Of a DNA stretch of 64,000 nt, positions 49,357 to 59,262 are shown piece after piece. This stretch comes from Spongilla lacustris. Taxonomy: Eukaryota > Porifera > Demospongiae > Spongillida > Spongillidae. The notes under the pieces are model-generated. The model saw only the letters and a list, made by a program, of their open reading frames with translations, was not told the origin of the DNA and searched no databases. Made by a program: the position numbers and the translations under genes. The first letter of the stretch is position 1; every line of letters starts with the position of its first letter. Location of the stretch: the NCBI GenBank assembly GCA_949361645.1, contig OX442416.1:8252362-8316361 (forward strand), in the 5' to 3' direction.

Positions 49357-52016
49357 ATGGCGGATTCTGAGCAAAGCACACGTAGGCCTAAAAGAACTGG
49401 AAAAAGAACGCAAAAGGCCCTTGAACAAGAAGGAGGATGTGAAGAGATGCAAACTCGTAAGTATATGTTAATAATGTCTGTATATGCATGGTGTATACCT
49501 GCATGTGTATTAAAATAGTACAGAACTAGCGTGCGACGATAGGCCGTATATGTGCAGATCACTACCGCAATAGTTTTAATGCATTTCTGGTAATTATTAT
49601 ATTTCCCATGCCAGGTATGTGTGTTTGTACTGTTTTCTAACTGCATGATCTACTCAATCGCAATCGCGGATCGTTTGTAGGGCCAATTAAGGTGAAGTGT
49701 GCACAGACCGGGAAAGTGTTCCTGACAAAAGTGTGCAACCTCAGTAAAGAGGATGAATCGGAGTGCATAACTGCCGAGGACCTAAGGCCAGGAGTTGGGC
49801 TATTGTGTGATGTTAAGGGGAAAACGTACCCTATAGAGGTTGTCGCTTTTCAAGGTAAGCCGTACAAGCATGCGCATGCGTTGTACTTATATCTGGGCCG
49901 CGCTTATATAAGATGGTGGTGATTCTTCGGAACAAGAAGTAAGCAGCATGCATGCGTGCAGGATGGGAATCTGGCTAAGTCTAAATTGTGTTTATATAAT
50001 GCATGTAGCCTCTGTCAGAACAGTGCAAGCGAGCCGATACGGGGCGCGATTCAGAAATAGATGGTGGCGATGCTGCTTCAAGTGATAGCACCAGGCGAAG
50101 ACAAGAAGTATTAGTAAGCAGCGCGCATGCAGGATGGGAATCTAAAGTCTAAACTGTGTCTATATCATGTAGCCTCAGTGGAAGCAAGGTGATATGCGGC
50201 GCAATTCTGATGGTGGCGATGCTGCTTCAAGTGATAGCACCAGGCGAAGACAAGAAGTAAGCAGCGCGCATGCAGGATGGGAATCTATAACGTCTAAACT
50301 GTGTCTATACCATGTAGCCTCAGTGGAAGCAAGGTGATATGCGGCGCAATTCTGATGGTGGTGATGCTGCTTCAAGTGATAGCACCAGGCGAAGACAAGA
50401 AGTAAGCAGCGCGCATGCAGGATGGGAATCTAAAGTTTGAACCGTGTGTATATCATGTAGCCTCAGTGGAAGCAAGCTGATATGTGGCACAGTTCTGATG
50501 ATGGCGATGCTGCTTCTAGTGATAGGCGAAGACAAGAAGTAAGCAGCGCGCATGCAGGATGGGAATCTAAAGTTTGAACTGTGTATATCATGTAGCCTCA
50601 GTGGAAGCAAGCTGATATGTGGCGCAGTACAGGTGGTGGCGATGCTGCTTCAAGTGATAGCACCAGGCAAAGACAAGAAGTAAGCAGCGTGCATGCATGC
50701 AGGATGGGAATCTAAAGTTTGAACTGTGTCTATATCATGTAGCCTCAGTGGAAGCAAGCTGATATGCGGCACAGTACAGGTGGTGGCGATGCTGCTTCAA
50801 GTGATAGCACCAGGCAAAGACAAGAAGTAAGCAGCGTGCATGCATGCAGGATGGGAATCTAAAGTTTGAACTGTGTCTATATCATGTAGCCTCAGTGGAA
50901 GCAAGCTGATATGTGGCGCAGTACAGGTGGTGACGATGCTGCTTCAAGTGATAGCACCAGGCGAAGACAAGACGTAAACAGCGTGCATGCAGGATGGGGA
51001 TCTAAAGTTTGAACTGTGTCTATGATGTCATAATCCAAGCCCCTGAAGAGTGTAGAGCAGCATAAACGAGCCATTCTATTGGATGCAATACAGGGAGCTA
51101 CCAGTTCACATGTTTCTAGTGACTGGGCCAGGGTTCGTGAGCACGCATGCATGGAATGTGCTGTGCAACATGCATTTATTTTAATTCTGCAGTTTTCTGG
51201 TCATGAGCAGTCTCCTTCATTGAAGAGTGTAAGCTATAACGTACATTTGTAGATAATACTGTCACATTTTGCCATACATGCCAGCAGTTTAGCAGTTCAG
51301 AGTCTGAACAATCACAGGTAAAAGCATATATATGGCACTGAATGAATGTAAAAAGAAATAACTATGTACATGTACATGTATACTTTTCATGTGGAAGAAT
51401 CAAGAAATGGTACGTGATTACTATGTTATTCAATATAAATGACTTCTTTTCTGTTACAGATTACACTGTTAATGAGCATAAATGGCAAGCTCAGTCACAT
51501 ACTTGACCATATCTCTGAACAAGCCAAATCAGTGTAAGCCCAGCTACGAATAGTGTATTATATATACATGTATTATAAAATGATATACATGTAGTTCTAA
51601 GAAGGAAAGCTCAGCAGTGGAGTTTGCCCAGGAGTCACGTAATGAAGAGGATTGGGTTAGTTTTAGAATAGCAATTTTTCTTTGCTAATACCTTGTATTT
51701 ACATCCAGTTCAATGGTGTTAATTTAACACTAATTCCAAAGAGAAACATTTACACCTATGGCTTGTCGCTGCTTGACATCTTCTTTTCAAAGAAAGAACT
51801 TCGGGAATCCCTGCTTTTTCCTTCTATGAAAAGCCCAAAGCCTTCACTGTGTCCGGAAAAGGTTCAGCGGATAATTGGTAAACAAACATACACAAGATTC
51901 TTCTTACTGACTTGTTGTTCATGGTTGTAGCAACAATCAAGAGGCAGTTCCCAACAGAACCCTTTGATCTTGCAGTTTTCACAACGAAGGCGAACCAGAA
52001 GTGCCGAGATAGTTGA
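49357..52016 (+). CDS. BEN-domain protein of the transposon, 16 exons, 501 aa
   Basis: Exons: 49357-49456, 49681-49854, 49913-49938, 50009-50107, 50173-50256, 50318-50401, 50461-50538, 50596-50679, 50743-50826, 50890-50973, 51040-51228, 51288-51317, 51460-51533, 51595-51655, 51709-51877, 51931-52016. Phases agree at every junction and the sum is 1,506 nt with one stop. The N-terminus is basic (RRPKRTGKRTQKAL). Exon 2 encodes a compact domain (KVKCAQTGKVFLTKVCNL...VGLLCDVKGKTYPIEVVAF). A repeated charged linker follows, then the C-terminal BEN domain (NLTLIPKRNIYTYGLSLLDI...LCPEKVQRIIG...NQKCRDS). BEN domains bind DNA or chromatin proteins. Exon 11 may instead be a shorter exon from 51193, which keeps the same frame. 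Product probably nuclear. A role in transposition is inferred from its location inside the inverted repeats. Confidence 0.85.
50009..50973 (+). repeat. Tandem array of one phase-0 exon with its intron (6 copies plus a diverged first copy)
   Basis: Units of about 135-150 bp. Exon part 84 nt (five copies) or 78 nt (one copy), encoding PQWKQ-DMRRN-S-DGGDAASSDSTRRRQE-type sequence. A 99-nt diverged copy (50009-50107) precedes them. Each intron carries GTAAGCAGCGCGCATGCAGG at its 5' end and ATATCATGTAG at its 3' end. All exon copies start and end in phase 0, so any number can be included or skipped without shifting the BEN frame. Confidence 0.92.
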
Positions 52017-52194
52017 GCTTGAACAAAATGACGTCAATCAACTCTAAAATGACTTACTGTTTTTCCCCTAGTTATTTTTCATGTATTGTGCTGTTTACCA
52101 CTATTAATCTTTCATACACTGTGTGGCATTGCATGGGTGTAATTTACATGGGGCATCTTACATGGCCATGAAAGGACTTGTAAGATCTGTTCCA

Positions 52195-52287
52195 TTTTCA
52201 TGCCAAGACTTGACATAGATCCCAGTCAAGTCTTGTCAAGAAGTCATGGTAAGTCTTGGCAAGACTTGGAGAATTTTTTTCTTAGGG
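52195..52287. promoter_or_regulatory. Right subterminal repeats and right terminal inverted repeat
   Basis: Contains CCAAGACTTG, CAAGTCTTGTCAAGA, GTAAGTCTTGGCAAGACTTG and then the terminal TTTTTTTCTTAGGG. Both orientations of the AAGTCTTG motif are present, mirroring the left end. Confidence 0.8.
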
Positions 52288-52554
52288 ATATATGAGAAGT
52301 TATTTGTTACAGCAAAGCATTATCTGCCTGGAATCATGGTGTGAGTATGTGTGTGCAGTCTGTGGTGTGTCTGTCATACAATAGATATCATTTATATGGT
52401 TTACTTCTATGACCCTGGCATTGTGATTGCATGCACATGATATATTTTAGTTGCCTTTAAGGCATGTAGACAGAGGAGCAAAGAGAACTGTATTTGCATC
52501 ATATGTTTGATTCAGAGTGTGGGTACATGTACACTAAGAAATAGTGTACATGTG

Positions 52555-53095
52555 CCCCAATGCCACCACATACAAACCTTCTCCTTCAGCCACAACCTAC
52601 CCCCCCTACCCCTCCTCCAAACCCAAAACCCAAGAAATCTACCCCTACACCACCTATCCTCCTGGCCACAAATGAGAAAAGAATTACAGCCCCTCACCAC
52701 CACACCCAATGGAAACAAACACAACAAACACCAATAGAAGACCCCACAACAACCAACAACCTATCATGATGCACACCACACGGCGTCCACCCCTACTCAG
52801 GGATCCAACCCCCATCCTTTACCTACCACAATCACAACACACTCAACAAACAAACACATACAATGTACAATACAACGACAACAAGGACTCCCACCACACT
52901 GAACAATCCCCCACCACTAATGTCCCTCAGATTCGGACCACCACCACTGATGTCCCTCAACCTGCACCAAACTCCACCCACAACTACCTACAGGGCTCCC
53001 TCAAGCAAACCAAACTTCCTGTACCACACAACAGCTCCATACCCGCACACCACACCAACCCTTCGACACACTCTTCTTTTTAGAACCCCTCTACC
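52555..53095 (+). repeat. C/A-rich low-complexity stretch in XPOT intron
   Basis: Strand-asymmetric sequence rich in CCACCACAC and AACAAACACAAC, almost lacking G. Open frames of 60-124 codons here (Thr/Pro/His/Asn-rich) are by-products of the bias. Confidence 0.8.
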
Positions 53096-53264
53096 CAAGC
53101 AAAACAAAGACACACAATGGCGTAGAGGGATGCCAAGAGAGACCAACACAAGTTGGCCCCTCCCATTTAAATTACCTTCAGTTTTAGGTCTTCTTTAGAT
53201 AAGCTGCACATGTTATTGTCTACTGCCTATCAATTCTAAATGCTGCCATCTTTTGCTTGTATAG

Positions 53265-53359
53265 GACTGCTTCGACTCTTTGAGCGTGGGTCAAAATGTC
53301 CATGCAACAGTGAGAAGTCAACTATGCTACTTGTTCTGCAGATCTGTCAAGACATTGAA
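53265..53359 (+). CDS. XPOT: XPOT exon p
   Basis: Acceptor CTTGTATAG, donor GTATGT. Reads ATVRSQLCYLFCRSVKTL, matching the family's SAKVRSRTAYLFSRFVKSL. Phase follows directly from exon o. Confidence 0.88.
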
Positions 53360-53521
53360 GTATGTACATGTATTTTTTGTTGTCATTGCTACTGTGTTTA
53401 TGTAATAGAGATTTAGTGTAGAATAGTTCTAAGACACACTAGTTCTTCATGATTATTGCACGACTTGCCCATGTAGAATGGAGTGGCTGCACGTCTTGTT
53501 TTATTTTTCCGTTAATTGTAG

Positions 53522-53592
53522 ACACCAAACGGATGGCTTGGCAGAGCAAATCTTTGGAAGGCTCAGTCAACTACTCACCATGTTTCCAGTAG
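53522..53592 (+). CDS. XPOT: XPOT exon q
   Basis: Acceptor AATTGTAG, donor GTCAAC (weak). Reads HQTDGLAEQIFGRLSQLLTM in phase with exon p, matching FIEDILNRIQDLLEL. Confidence 0.75.
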
Positions 53593-53741
53593 GTCAACTG
53601 CTAAGATCGATAAATTCGTTCATGTTTTTTTGTTTATTGGTTTGAAAGAAATGAGATGAAGAAGGTGCTTACTTCACAGGAAACGATTTGGTTGGTCAGT
53701 TTCTTCTGTTTTTACACAACTGACTCAACCCCTTTTTGCAG

Positions 53742-53798
53742 ATGTTTCTGTATGAGGCTGCAGGATTCTTGATTGTGTCGTGTGCCCTACCACCTGAG
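53742..53798 (+). CDS. XPOT: XPOT exon r, last recognisable exon
   Basis: Acceptor TTTTTGCAG, donor GTTGGT; 19 codons reading MFLYEAAGFLIVSCALPPE, matching LFIYETAGVLIVNSEYPAE. Its phase does not follow exon q directly, so a small exon is missing or the frame is damaged. No later exportin-T exon was found before the LanC-like fragment. Confidence 0.8.
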
Positions 53799-54690
53799 GT
53801 TGGTATAGGACATGTGTGCACATACACTGTATGGGCGTGGGGTCATATGGCCAACAGTACACGGGCAACAATTAGACGGAAATAAGACCTACACCTAGTA
53901 AAAGAAGTCCATATAACGCCTCCAATCGGCAGAGCCATGTTTCCAATTCCTGTATGAATGAATATTCTAAACTCCTCCAGTGTGGTGTTGTATTTACCGT
54001 TCATAATGCCTCCGATCGGCAACATTCCCATTACTTTTCTGGTAGACGTTAGCCGTGTATGTGTCTGTGATGCCTCAGATTATAGTGCTACACAAACACA
54101 AAACTGTGTGGACATAATGACAGCCATGACCTAATGTACCTTTCATCCATTTGACTTGATGAAAAAGTTCATATTTTGTTTCAGCATGCCACATGCATGG
54201 TTTCCACCAGCACTATGCATTTGCATGGCACACAACCATGCACTAATTATGGTTGACCATGTTGATATTGATGTAATGACAGTAGTGGTGTTAACTTTGC
54301 AGTGCATATAATACTTGTGTATCCTATTAGATTTAGATACACTGTTACATTAACCAAGTGCCTAGTATTAACTTAGGGTACAGTAGTTAAGTAGCTATTA
54401 TTTAGTGTCTTATTATTACGTAATTCTTGTTATACATGTATAAACTTTTGAAGCAAAAATATTATAAATATAAATATTATATTATAGATCAATATGGTAT
54501 AAAAATGCCAAATTAGGAGAAGTTTAGTAAAAACAATTAACGCGGTTATGAGTGTAGGTATTTTAAAAGATTGGCATTATTATTGTGTTCATGTATTTCT
54601 GTAATTATCATTGCACATGTGCCTTGTACATGTACATGTATTAGTTGGGATGGTGACTCCAAGGTATACAGGAGAAGCCACAAAAGGTTT
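53799..54690. other. No gene recognised
   Basis: Contains an inverted pair around ATGCCTCCGATCGGCAACAT (54006) and ATAACGCCTCCAATCGGCAGAG (53914), probably a small degraded repeat. No exportin-T C-terminal sequence recognised. Confidence 0.35.
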
Positions 54691-54694
54691 AAAC

Positions 54695-54790
54695 TGTGGT
54701 TGGTGGCTGGGGCTCCACCCCAGACCCCGCTGTCGGGAGTTTACAGCGCTCCCCCAGACCCCCTGAATGGATTTTGGTCCTCCGCATATC

Positions 54791-54835
<45 letters not shown>

Positions 54836-54869
54836 CCCCCCATTCACAAATTCCTAGATCTGCCACTGA
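54695..54869. mobile_element. Truncated hAT-like non-autonomous element with poly(C)
   Basis: Shares GGCTGGGGCTCC(A/G)CCCCAGACC and TTTACAGCGCTCCCCC with the element at 45241-45905. It ends in AATTCCTAGATCTGCCACTG, the inverted form of a CAGTGGCAGATCTAGG-type hAT terminus. No left terminus was found, so it is incomplete. Confidence 0.55.
54791..54834 (+). repeat. Poly(C) tract of about 44 bp
   Basis: Unbroken C run. A polyproline/polyglycine frame across it has no other support. Length is likely to be unreliable. Confidence 0.95.
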
Positions 54870-55843
54870 CTACATGTATTCCTGGGCAGGGACCCTAGGA
54901 CAGTCCTATGGGTCATATAATCCGGGGCCAAGTGAAGGGGCAGGCACCACCTCGAGCTCAAATAACATGCATGTGTACATCATGCGTTCAGACACACACA
55001 CACACACACGTAGGCCTCACACACATCTCGCCAGACCAGGTCCAAGATATCCCTTAGAATGTCAGCTTACTATGGCAGACACGTACATGTATCCACACAA
55101 AAGATGATCAAAGCCCACCTAATTACTCCACCCCTCATTTCCTTTCGACACCCCAATATTGTATACTACAAGGTAAACCCCGGTGTTTGTGTGTGTGTGT
55201 GTGTCAGTGTGTGCTTACAGTCCTCTGTGTTCTTTCCAGACCTAGTACATGTACCTGACCATTGAGTTTCAACTTCAAGTCTCGCGTATGTTAATTCTGC
55301 TACATGTAGTTTGCACTAGTTAGATGAAGGTGTCTAATTGTGTCCATGATTCAAAAAGGTTACACAGGGTATTAACAGGACCATTGATATCCTGCCCCAA
55401 ATAGGCGATATTTTGGGAGAGATTAATAATAATGAACAACAGTTACAGTTTTAGCCTGCACACTACCTTATAGTATTGTTGTACAACCAGTTGTGTTTTA
55501 AATTGACATTCATCCACACGTTTGCCTATGCATGCAGCATATATTGAATTATGGGTATGGGTTTAAATTGTAACGTACATGTACATGTACATCCAGGAGT
55601 TAACGTGCGCATTACAGGGGTAAGGTACATGTACATGTATCTGCACATAAGAATAAGGTTTTTAAAAATTAAAAGCCTTAACAGTTATGTGTTTAAGTGA
55701 GTGGGGTTGTATGGAAGCTGGTTGTATGAAAGCTGATTGTTGTACAATGTGATGTACTTATGAGTACTATATGTGCACATATTTCAACTAGCTAATGTCA
55801 TCACTTTGGGGTTGCTACAATATTTTTATGACATCAGTGACAG
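54870..55843. other. No gene recognised; (AC)n and (GT)n microsatellites
   Basis: Short (AC)n at ~54991-55008 and (GT)n at ~55186-55203. No upstream LanC-like exon was recognised here. Confidence 0.4.
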
Positions 55844-56360
55844 GTGTTTGGTGACAAGAAGTATCTTGATACTGCGGTGAACTGTGTGGAAGAGGTCTGG
55901 GACTGAGGGCTGGGGGTATGGATTATGTCATGGTGTTGCAGGAAATGCCTGCACCTTCCTGTAGCTGTTCAGACTGACCAGCAGGGCAGAGTACTTCAAT
56001 AGGGCAGTGAGGGTGAGTGTGTGTGGATGTGAGGATATATACACATGTAGTAATGGTGCTTGAGTGTGTTGTGGTGGATGCATGCATTAGCTACATATCA
56101 GAGTACATTGTAGTTTCCTCCCATCTAGTAGTTCCTCTCTAGTTCTGACAGGAGGTGTCACCATCCCTTCTCACTGATGATGTATAATGATACATGTGCA
56201 TGTATCTCTCCAGACACATATATACACTACCCAAACAACAAATGTATCTTGTTATGCGCAACCCAGTTCTGTAGGTTTAGCCGGAACAGCCCTCTTCTAC
56301 ACTCCATCACATGCCTTCTACCCAGCCTTGGAGCTGCCCTCCAATAAAAGTACGTCATGA
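55844..56360 (+). pseudogene. LanC-like protein (LANCL) 3' fragment, broken
   Basis: LANCL proteins are eukaryotic relatives of bacterial lantibiotic cyclases, with a zinc site built from conserved Cys-His residues; animal members have been linked to glutathione binding. After acceptor AGTGACAG the frame reads FGDKKYLDTAVNCVEEVW. It must then shift to read GWGYGLCHGVAGNACTFL, containing the GLCHGxAGN zinc motif. That frame meets a TAG where the family has an aromatic/Gln-type residue, then continues LFRLTSRAEYFNRAVR to a GTGAGT donor. The last exon (56275-56360) reads AGTALFYTPSHAFYPALELP and ends at TGA, matching the family's end (FEGMAGT...FPAFEL). The intervening exon and all N-terminal exons were not found. 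One frame shift plus one stop indicate a pseudogene. Confidence 0.7.
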
Positions 56361-57710
56361 GCAACAAGTGGGTGGAGCAGAAAACTTGTGCCTTGCTTAG
56401 CTGCCTCGTATTGTCACTGTTAGTAATGTACATGTATAATGAGTACAATTATAGTGATCAGCACTTGCTTGGCTGGTGCCTCGATCGTAGCAGTCTGTTA
56501 ACTATTGTAGGCAGACTGGAAATGGTGAGGATCCCTTGGTAGGTTTTGCTTACACTGTGTAACCCAGCTGTGAACAGAACCAGTGAACACATGGCTGCCT
56601 ATATGGGACACACCACTTGACCATCAGGGCTGTGGCCATTGACAGAGCCCAACAGACTGTACGAAATCATCTATGCTTGCTAATTTAGGTATCAGTTTGT
56701 TTTGTTTTTTTTTAATTGTCTGTGTTAATTTTTTATTATTCATAAGATATTACAAGTAAGTAAAAACATCTCTGGGAGCGTTGGTGCATATGGTATCATA
56801 GATATTAGTTACTCTAATACTGTAATATCTATGATAGTATATAGGATTTGAAGTTATCCTATAAATGTGCTTATAATAATAGACCCCCACCATTGCCTTC
56901 AAATCCTACATACATGTACATGTACATGTATCACAAAACTTTGTCATATTTCTATTTACTAATATATTTGACAGTCCCCTCCACCAATACTCCCTATTAT
57001 TGCCCCCTCCACCATACTCCCTATTAGTGCCTTCCCTCCCCAACACCTCCCAGTGGTGCAGAAGGGCATGGGAGACTTGCTGTGGTCACCGTCATGAAGG
57101 CATGCGCACCCCTCAAGCAAGGCAGAGTCTATCCTGCTTTGTCGCTATACCAGCCTCTGCCCACCTGCTTGAAAGTGGGCTACTATTTGTGAGTGGATGA
57201 CATATAGGGAGAAACAGGGGAGGGGTGTGAGGTGTGATCAGCATTAAAAAAAAAGGTCAGGCCTTTCAATGCACAAACTGAGCTGTAGTTCAAAGGTGAG
57301 TCAGCAGTTCCTCATCAATGGTGCTACATGTACATGCATGGAGGAGGAGCTGCCTATGTAAGTAGAATGGCTCTAAAGGTTTAATCCATTTAGATCTACA
57401 TGGGTACATGTACCAAAGATCAGCCACATACCAGTAAAGAGTGTACACAACCATCATGTGACACCCTCTCCCAAATCACTATGTGGACAAGTGAGAGGGA
57501 GGGGAGCAGGTATGCAGACCTCAGTTGGCCATTAAAATGGCAGGTTCGGGGTGGGGGTGGCATTGATATGGAATGTTAACAAAGATGATGTAATTATAGC
57601 TACAATAATTATATGTACGCAAACATTGTTATTAAGTGCACACATTGACACACTTTTGATCACATATATGCATGCACAGAACACATACACCCATCCTGCA
57701 ACTTCAGAAC
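56361..57710. other. No gene recognised; short hairpin
   Basis: Inverted pair ATCATAGATATTA/TAATATCTATGAT at about 56795-56835. No supported exon. Confidence 0.4.
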
Positions 57711-57712
57711 AT

Positions 57713-57714
<2 letters not shown>

Positions 57715-57746
<32 letters not shown>
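57715..57746 (+). repeat. Poly(C) tract of about 32 bp
   Basis: Unbroken C run after AACATGT. Polyproline/polyglycine frames over it are artefacts of the run. Confidence 0.95.
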
Positions 57747-57747
<1 letters not shown>

Positions 57748-59262
57748 CCAACACCACCACCATTTTCAGCAAGTTTGTCAGCAAGGAGTTGTATGGAACT
57801 TGGCCCAAAACTCCATCTGATTCAATGGATGCAACAGGGTGTACATGTTCATGAAACATGCCGTGCTTCATGATCATGCAGTTCTGTTTGATCACTCTTC
57901 TTTAAACGGCGCAACCGTCATATTGAGATCTACTACTAGAGGTCGAGAAGATACGATTGGTTCAGGTACATTATATATATCCTCCTTGTACAGTTTACAA
58001 GGAGCCTAGGAGGCTAGGTATACACAAGAGATGCTCTATATAAGCCACCGATTGCATCCTGTTATCTGACTGTAACACACCTATCACAATTCATTATCGG
58101 GACCTACGTTAGTAGGTCCTATGTAGGATTTGAAGTGTCATGAATACGATTAGCAAAACACCAGATTCCATTATTGCCGATGTGCCGTAGAATCAGTTGG
58201 AATTTAGTAAGCGTATTTGGATACAGCCGTCGAATATCTACAGTGCAGTATAACTGCCGACGTTTAGACAGCTCGGACAACAGAGATAACGCTCACTCGT
58301 TCCCACCCTCGAACCTTAAAAAATGTTTCTCCTAATTCTTCTTCTTCTTCTTCCGGATCTGATAAGATAAGATTCACTCGGATAAGAGGTTTATTGCGCT
58401 GTATCTTTGTCACGATTGAAGCGTAATGTTAGCCGTTATGCGGAAGCACTAGAACCACCAAGTTACAAACTTACTGCCGAGTCGGATTTGTTTTATTATT
58501 TTCGTAAGGGGAGTTATGCTTGACACAAATTCGATCTTTAGCAACTTAGTTTTGTTAGCATAGCCCACAACAGATTTTATCAGCCCTTGGAAACCATAAA
58601 GTGAAGATCCAGAATAAACTTGTGGTTGAACACGTGTTTATATGCAGCTGCAGTCACGTCGATCGCCAAGAGAAAAGAATAGTGCAAGAATATTGCCAGT
58701 TAAATTATGACACTGGCAGTTGTACGTGTGGTTGTGCTGACGAGTCGCGCGATGAAGCTTTGAAAGACCGTTCACGTGAAAAAAAAAAGAACAATTGAAC
58801 GCTACAAAGCGGGTTAAGCCGATCGCAAAAGTAAGAAGGATCGATAGGCTAGCATGAAGGCAGTAAGAAGGATAGCGTGAAGGTGGGAAACCACTGCATG
58901 CAACTGGCCGTCGCTATTAAGGCCAAAGAAGTTGGCATTGGTTGGCCATGGGTGACGTTTACAGGTGAGCTACCTAACATACAACGAGAGTAACACTATA
59001 TTTGCGCCCCCCACCCTTATGTAAGCAAGCTGGGACCATTTTTGTTCAATGCCGACAATGATAACGGGAATGTCCTCCACAATTGCGTGGTCCCACTAGA
59101 GCAAATCAGGTGCTGCTCATTCAAGCTGCAAAGGTGATGGAAAACAGAACACCATCCCACCAGGATGGGGGTGAACCACTCCAAATAGGTGGGTGTATGT
59201 GACTGTGTGTGTTGAAAAGTGTGTGCCATGTCTCATGGATATGTTGCCAAGTAGTGTAGTGT
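57747..59262. other. No gene recognised
   Basis: Slightly more CpG-containing between about 57900 and 58900. A 65-codon plus frame at 58601 has no recognised domain and no clear splice sites. A promoter for a gene outside the recognised set is possible. Confidence 0.3.

Larger units (their letters stand above)
45961..52287. mobile_element. Complete two-gene DNA transposon (CACTA/EnSpm-like) with BEN-domain partner
   Basis: Element of 6,327 bp. Left end CCCTAAGAAAAAATATCGTC; the inverted right end reads CCCTAAGAAAAAAATTCTCC. The two ends agree over about 37 bp, continuing into CAAGTCTTGCCA-GACTT. AT at 45959-45960 and 52288-52289 is the probable target duplication. Subterminal regions carry repeated AAGTCTTG/CAAGACTT motifs. 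It encodes a transposase (minus) and a BEN-domain protein (plus), both with uninterrupted spliced frames, so it may still be active. A mariner-like MITE is nested in a transposase intron. CACTA elements normally end CACTA/CACTG; these ends are CCCTA, so the superfamily call rests on the transposase. Removing the element restores an in-frame host exon. Confidence 0.9.
45941..52338 (+). pseudogene. XPOT: XPOT exon o, split by the 6.3-kb transposon
   Basis: The exon begins after CTTCTTGTAG with TTTTATGAGGTTTTGGTCAT and resumes at 52290 with ATATGAGAAGTTATTTG, ending at donor GTGTGA (52338). Joined, the two parts are 69 nt, exactly 23 codons in phase 0: FYEVLVIYEKLFVTAKHYLP then GIM. This matches the FFETVVRYEKFF region of exportin-T. 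The insertion is therefore inside coding sequence. Confidence 0.9.
35877..53798 (+). pseudogene. XPOT: Exportin-T (tRNA export receptor), interrupted and incomplete
   Basis: Exportin-T is the importin-beta-family receptor that carries mature tRNA from nucleus to cytoplasm with RanGTP. About 18 exon-sized segments match it in order, including QVKFLCLQVMEFFV, KDNMRDTCVPNLVESWHQI, SWIDINLIANDRF, SYNFVNE-GEEEAMFVEYRKE, SCYDHVAVLLE-FYEVLV, YEKLF and LYEAAGFLIV. Phases agree at most junctions. Against function: a 416-bp MITE sits inside one exon and a 6.3-kb transposon inside another. The exons at 37557-37687 and 39038-39143 each need a frame shift. Stretches expected between 39143 and 40461 and before 43067 were not found, and nothing after about residue 560 of the ~960 usual in the family was recognised. 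The start codon was not identified. Family knowledge gives the role; the pseudogene call is inference, and a disrupted allele or assembly error remain possible. Confidence 0.8.

Noticed and set aside
45959..52289. Longer terminal repeat ATCCCTAAG...CTTAGGGAT as part of the element
   Set aside because: If AT belonged to the element, the restored host exon would lose two bases and read a stop. Treating AT as a duplicated target keeps the XPOT frame.
54571..55107. 178-codon frame with a polyproline run
   Set aside because: It depends on a 44-bp poly(C) tract inside a truncated transposable element, with no domain or splice support.
56275..56360. Last exon first read as a distal exportin-T exon
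   Set aside because: The sequence fits the LanC-like C-terminal end better (AGT...FxPALEL and stop), and the neighbouring GLCHG-AGN motif confirms that family.
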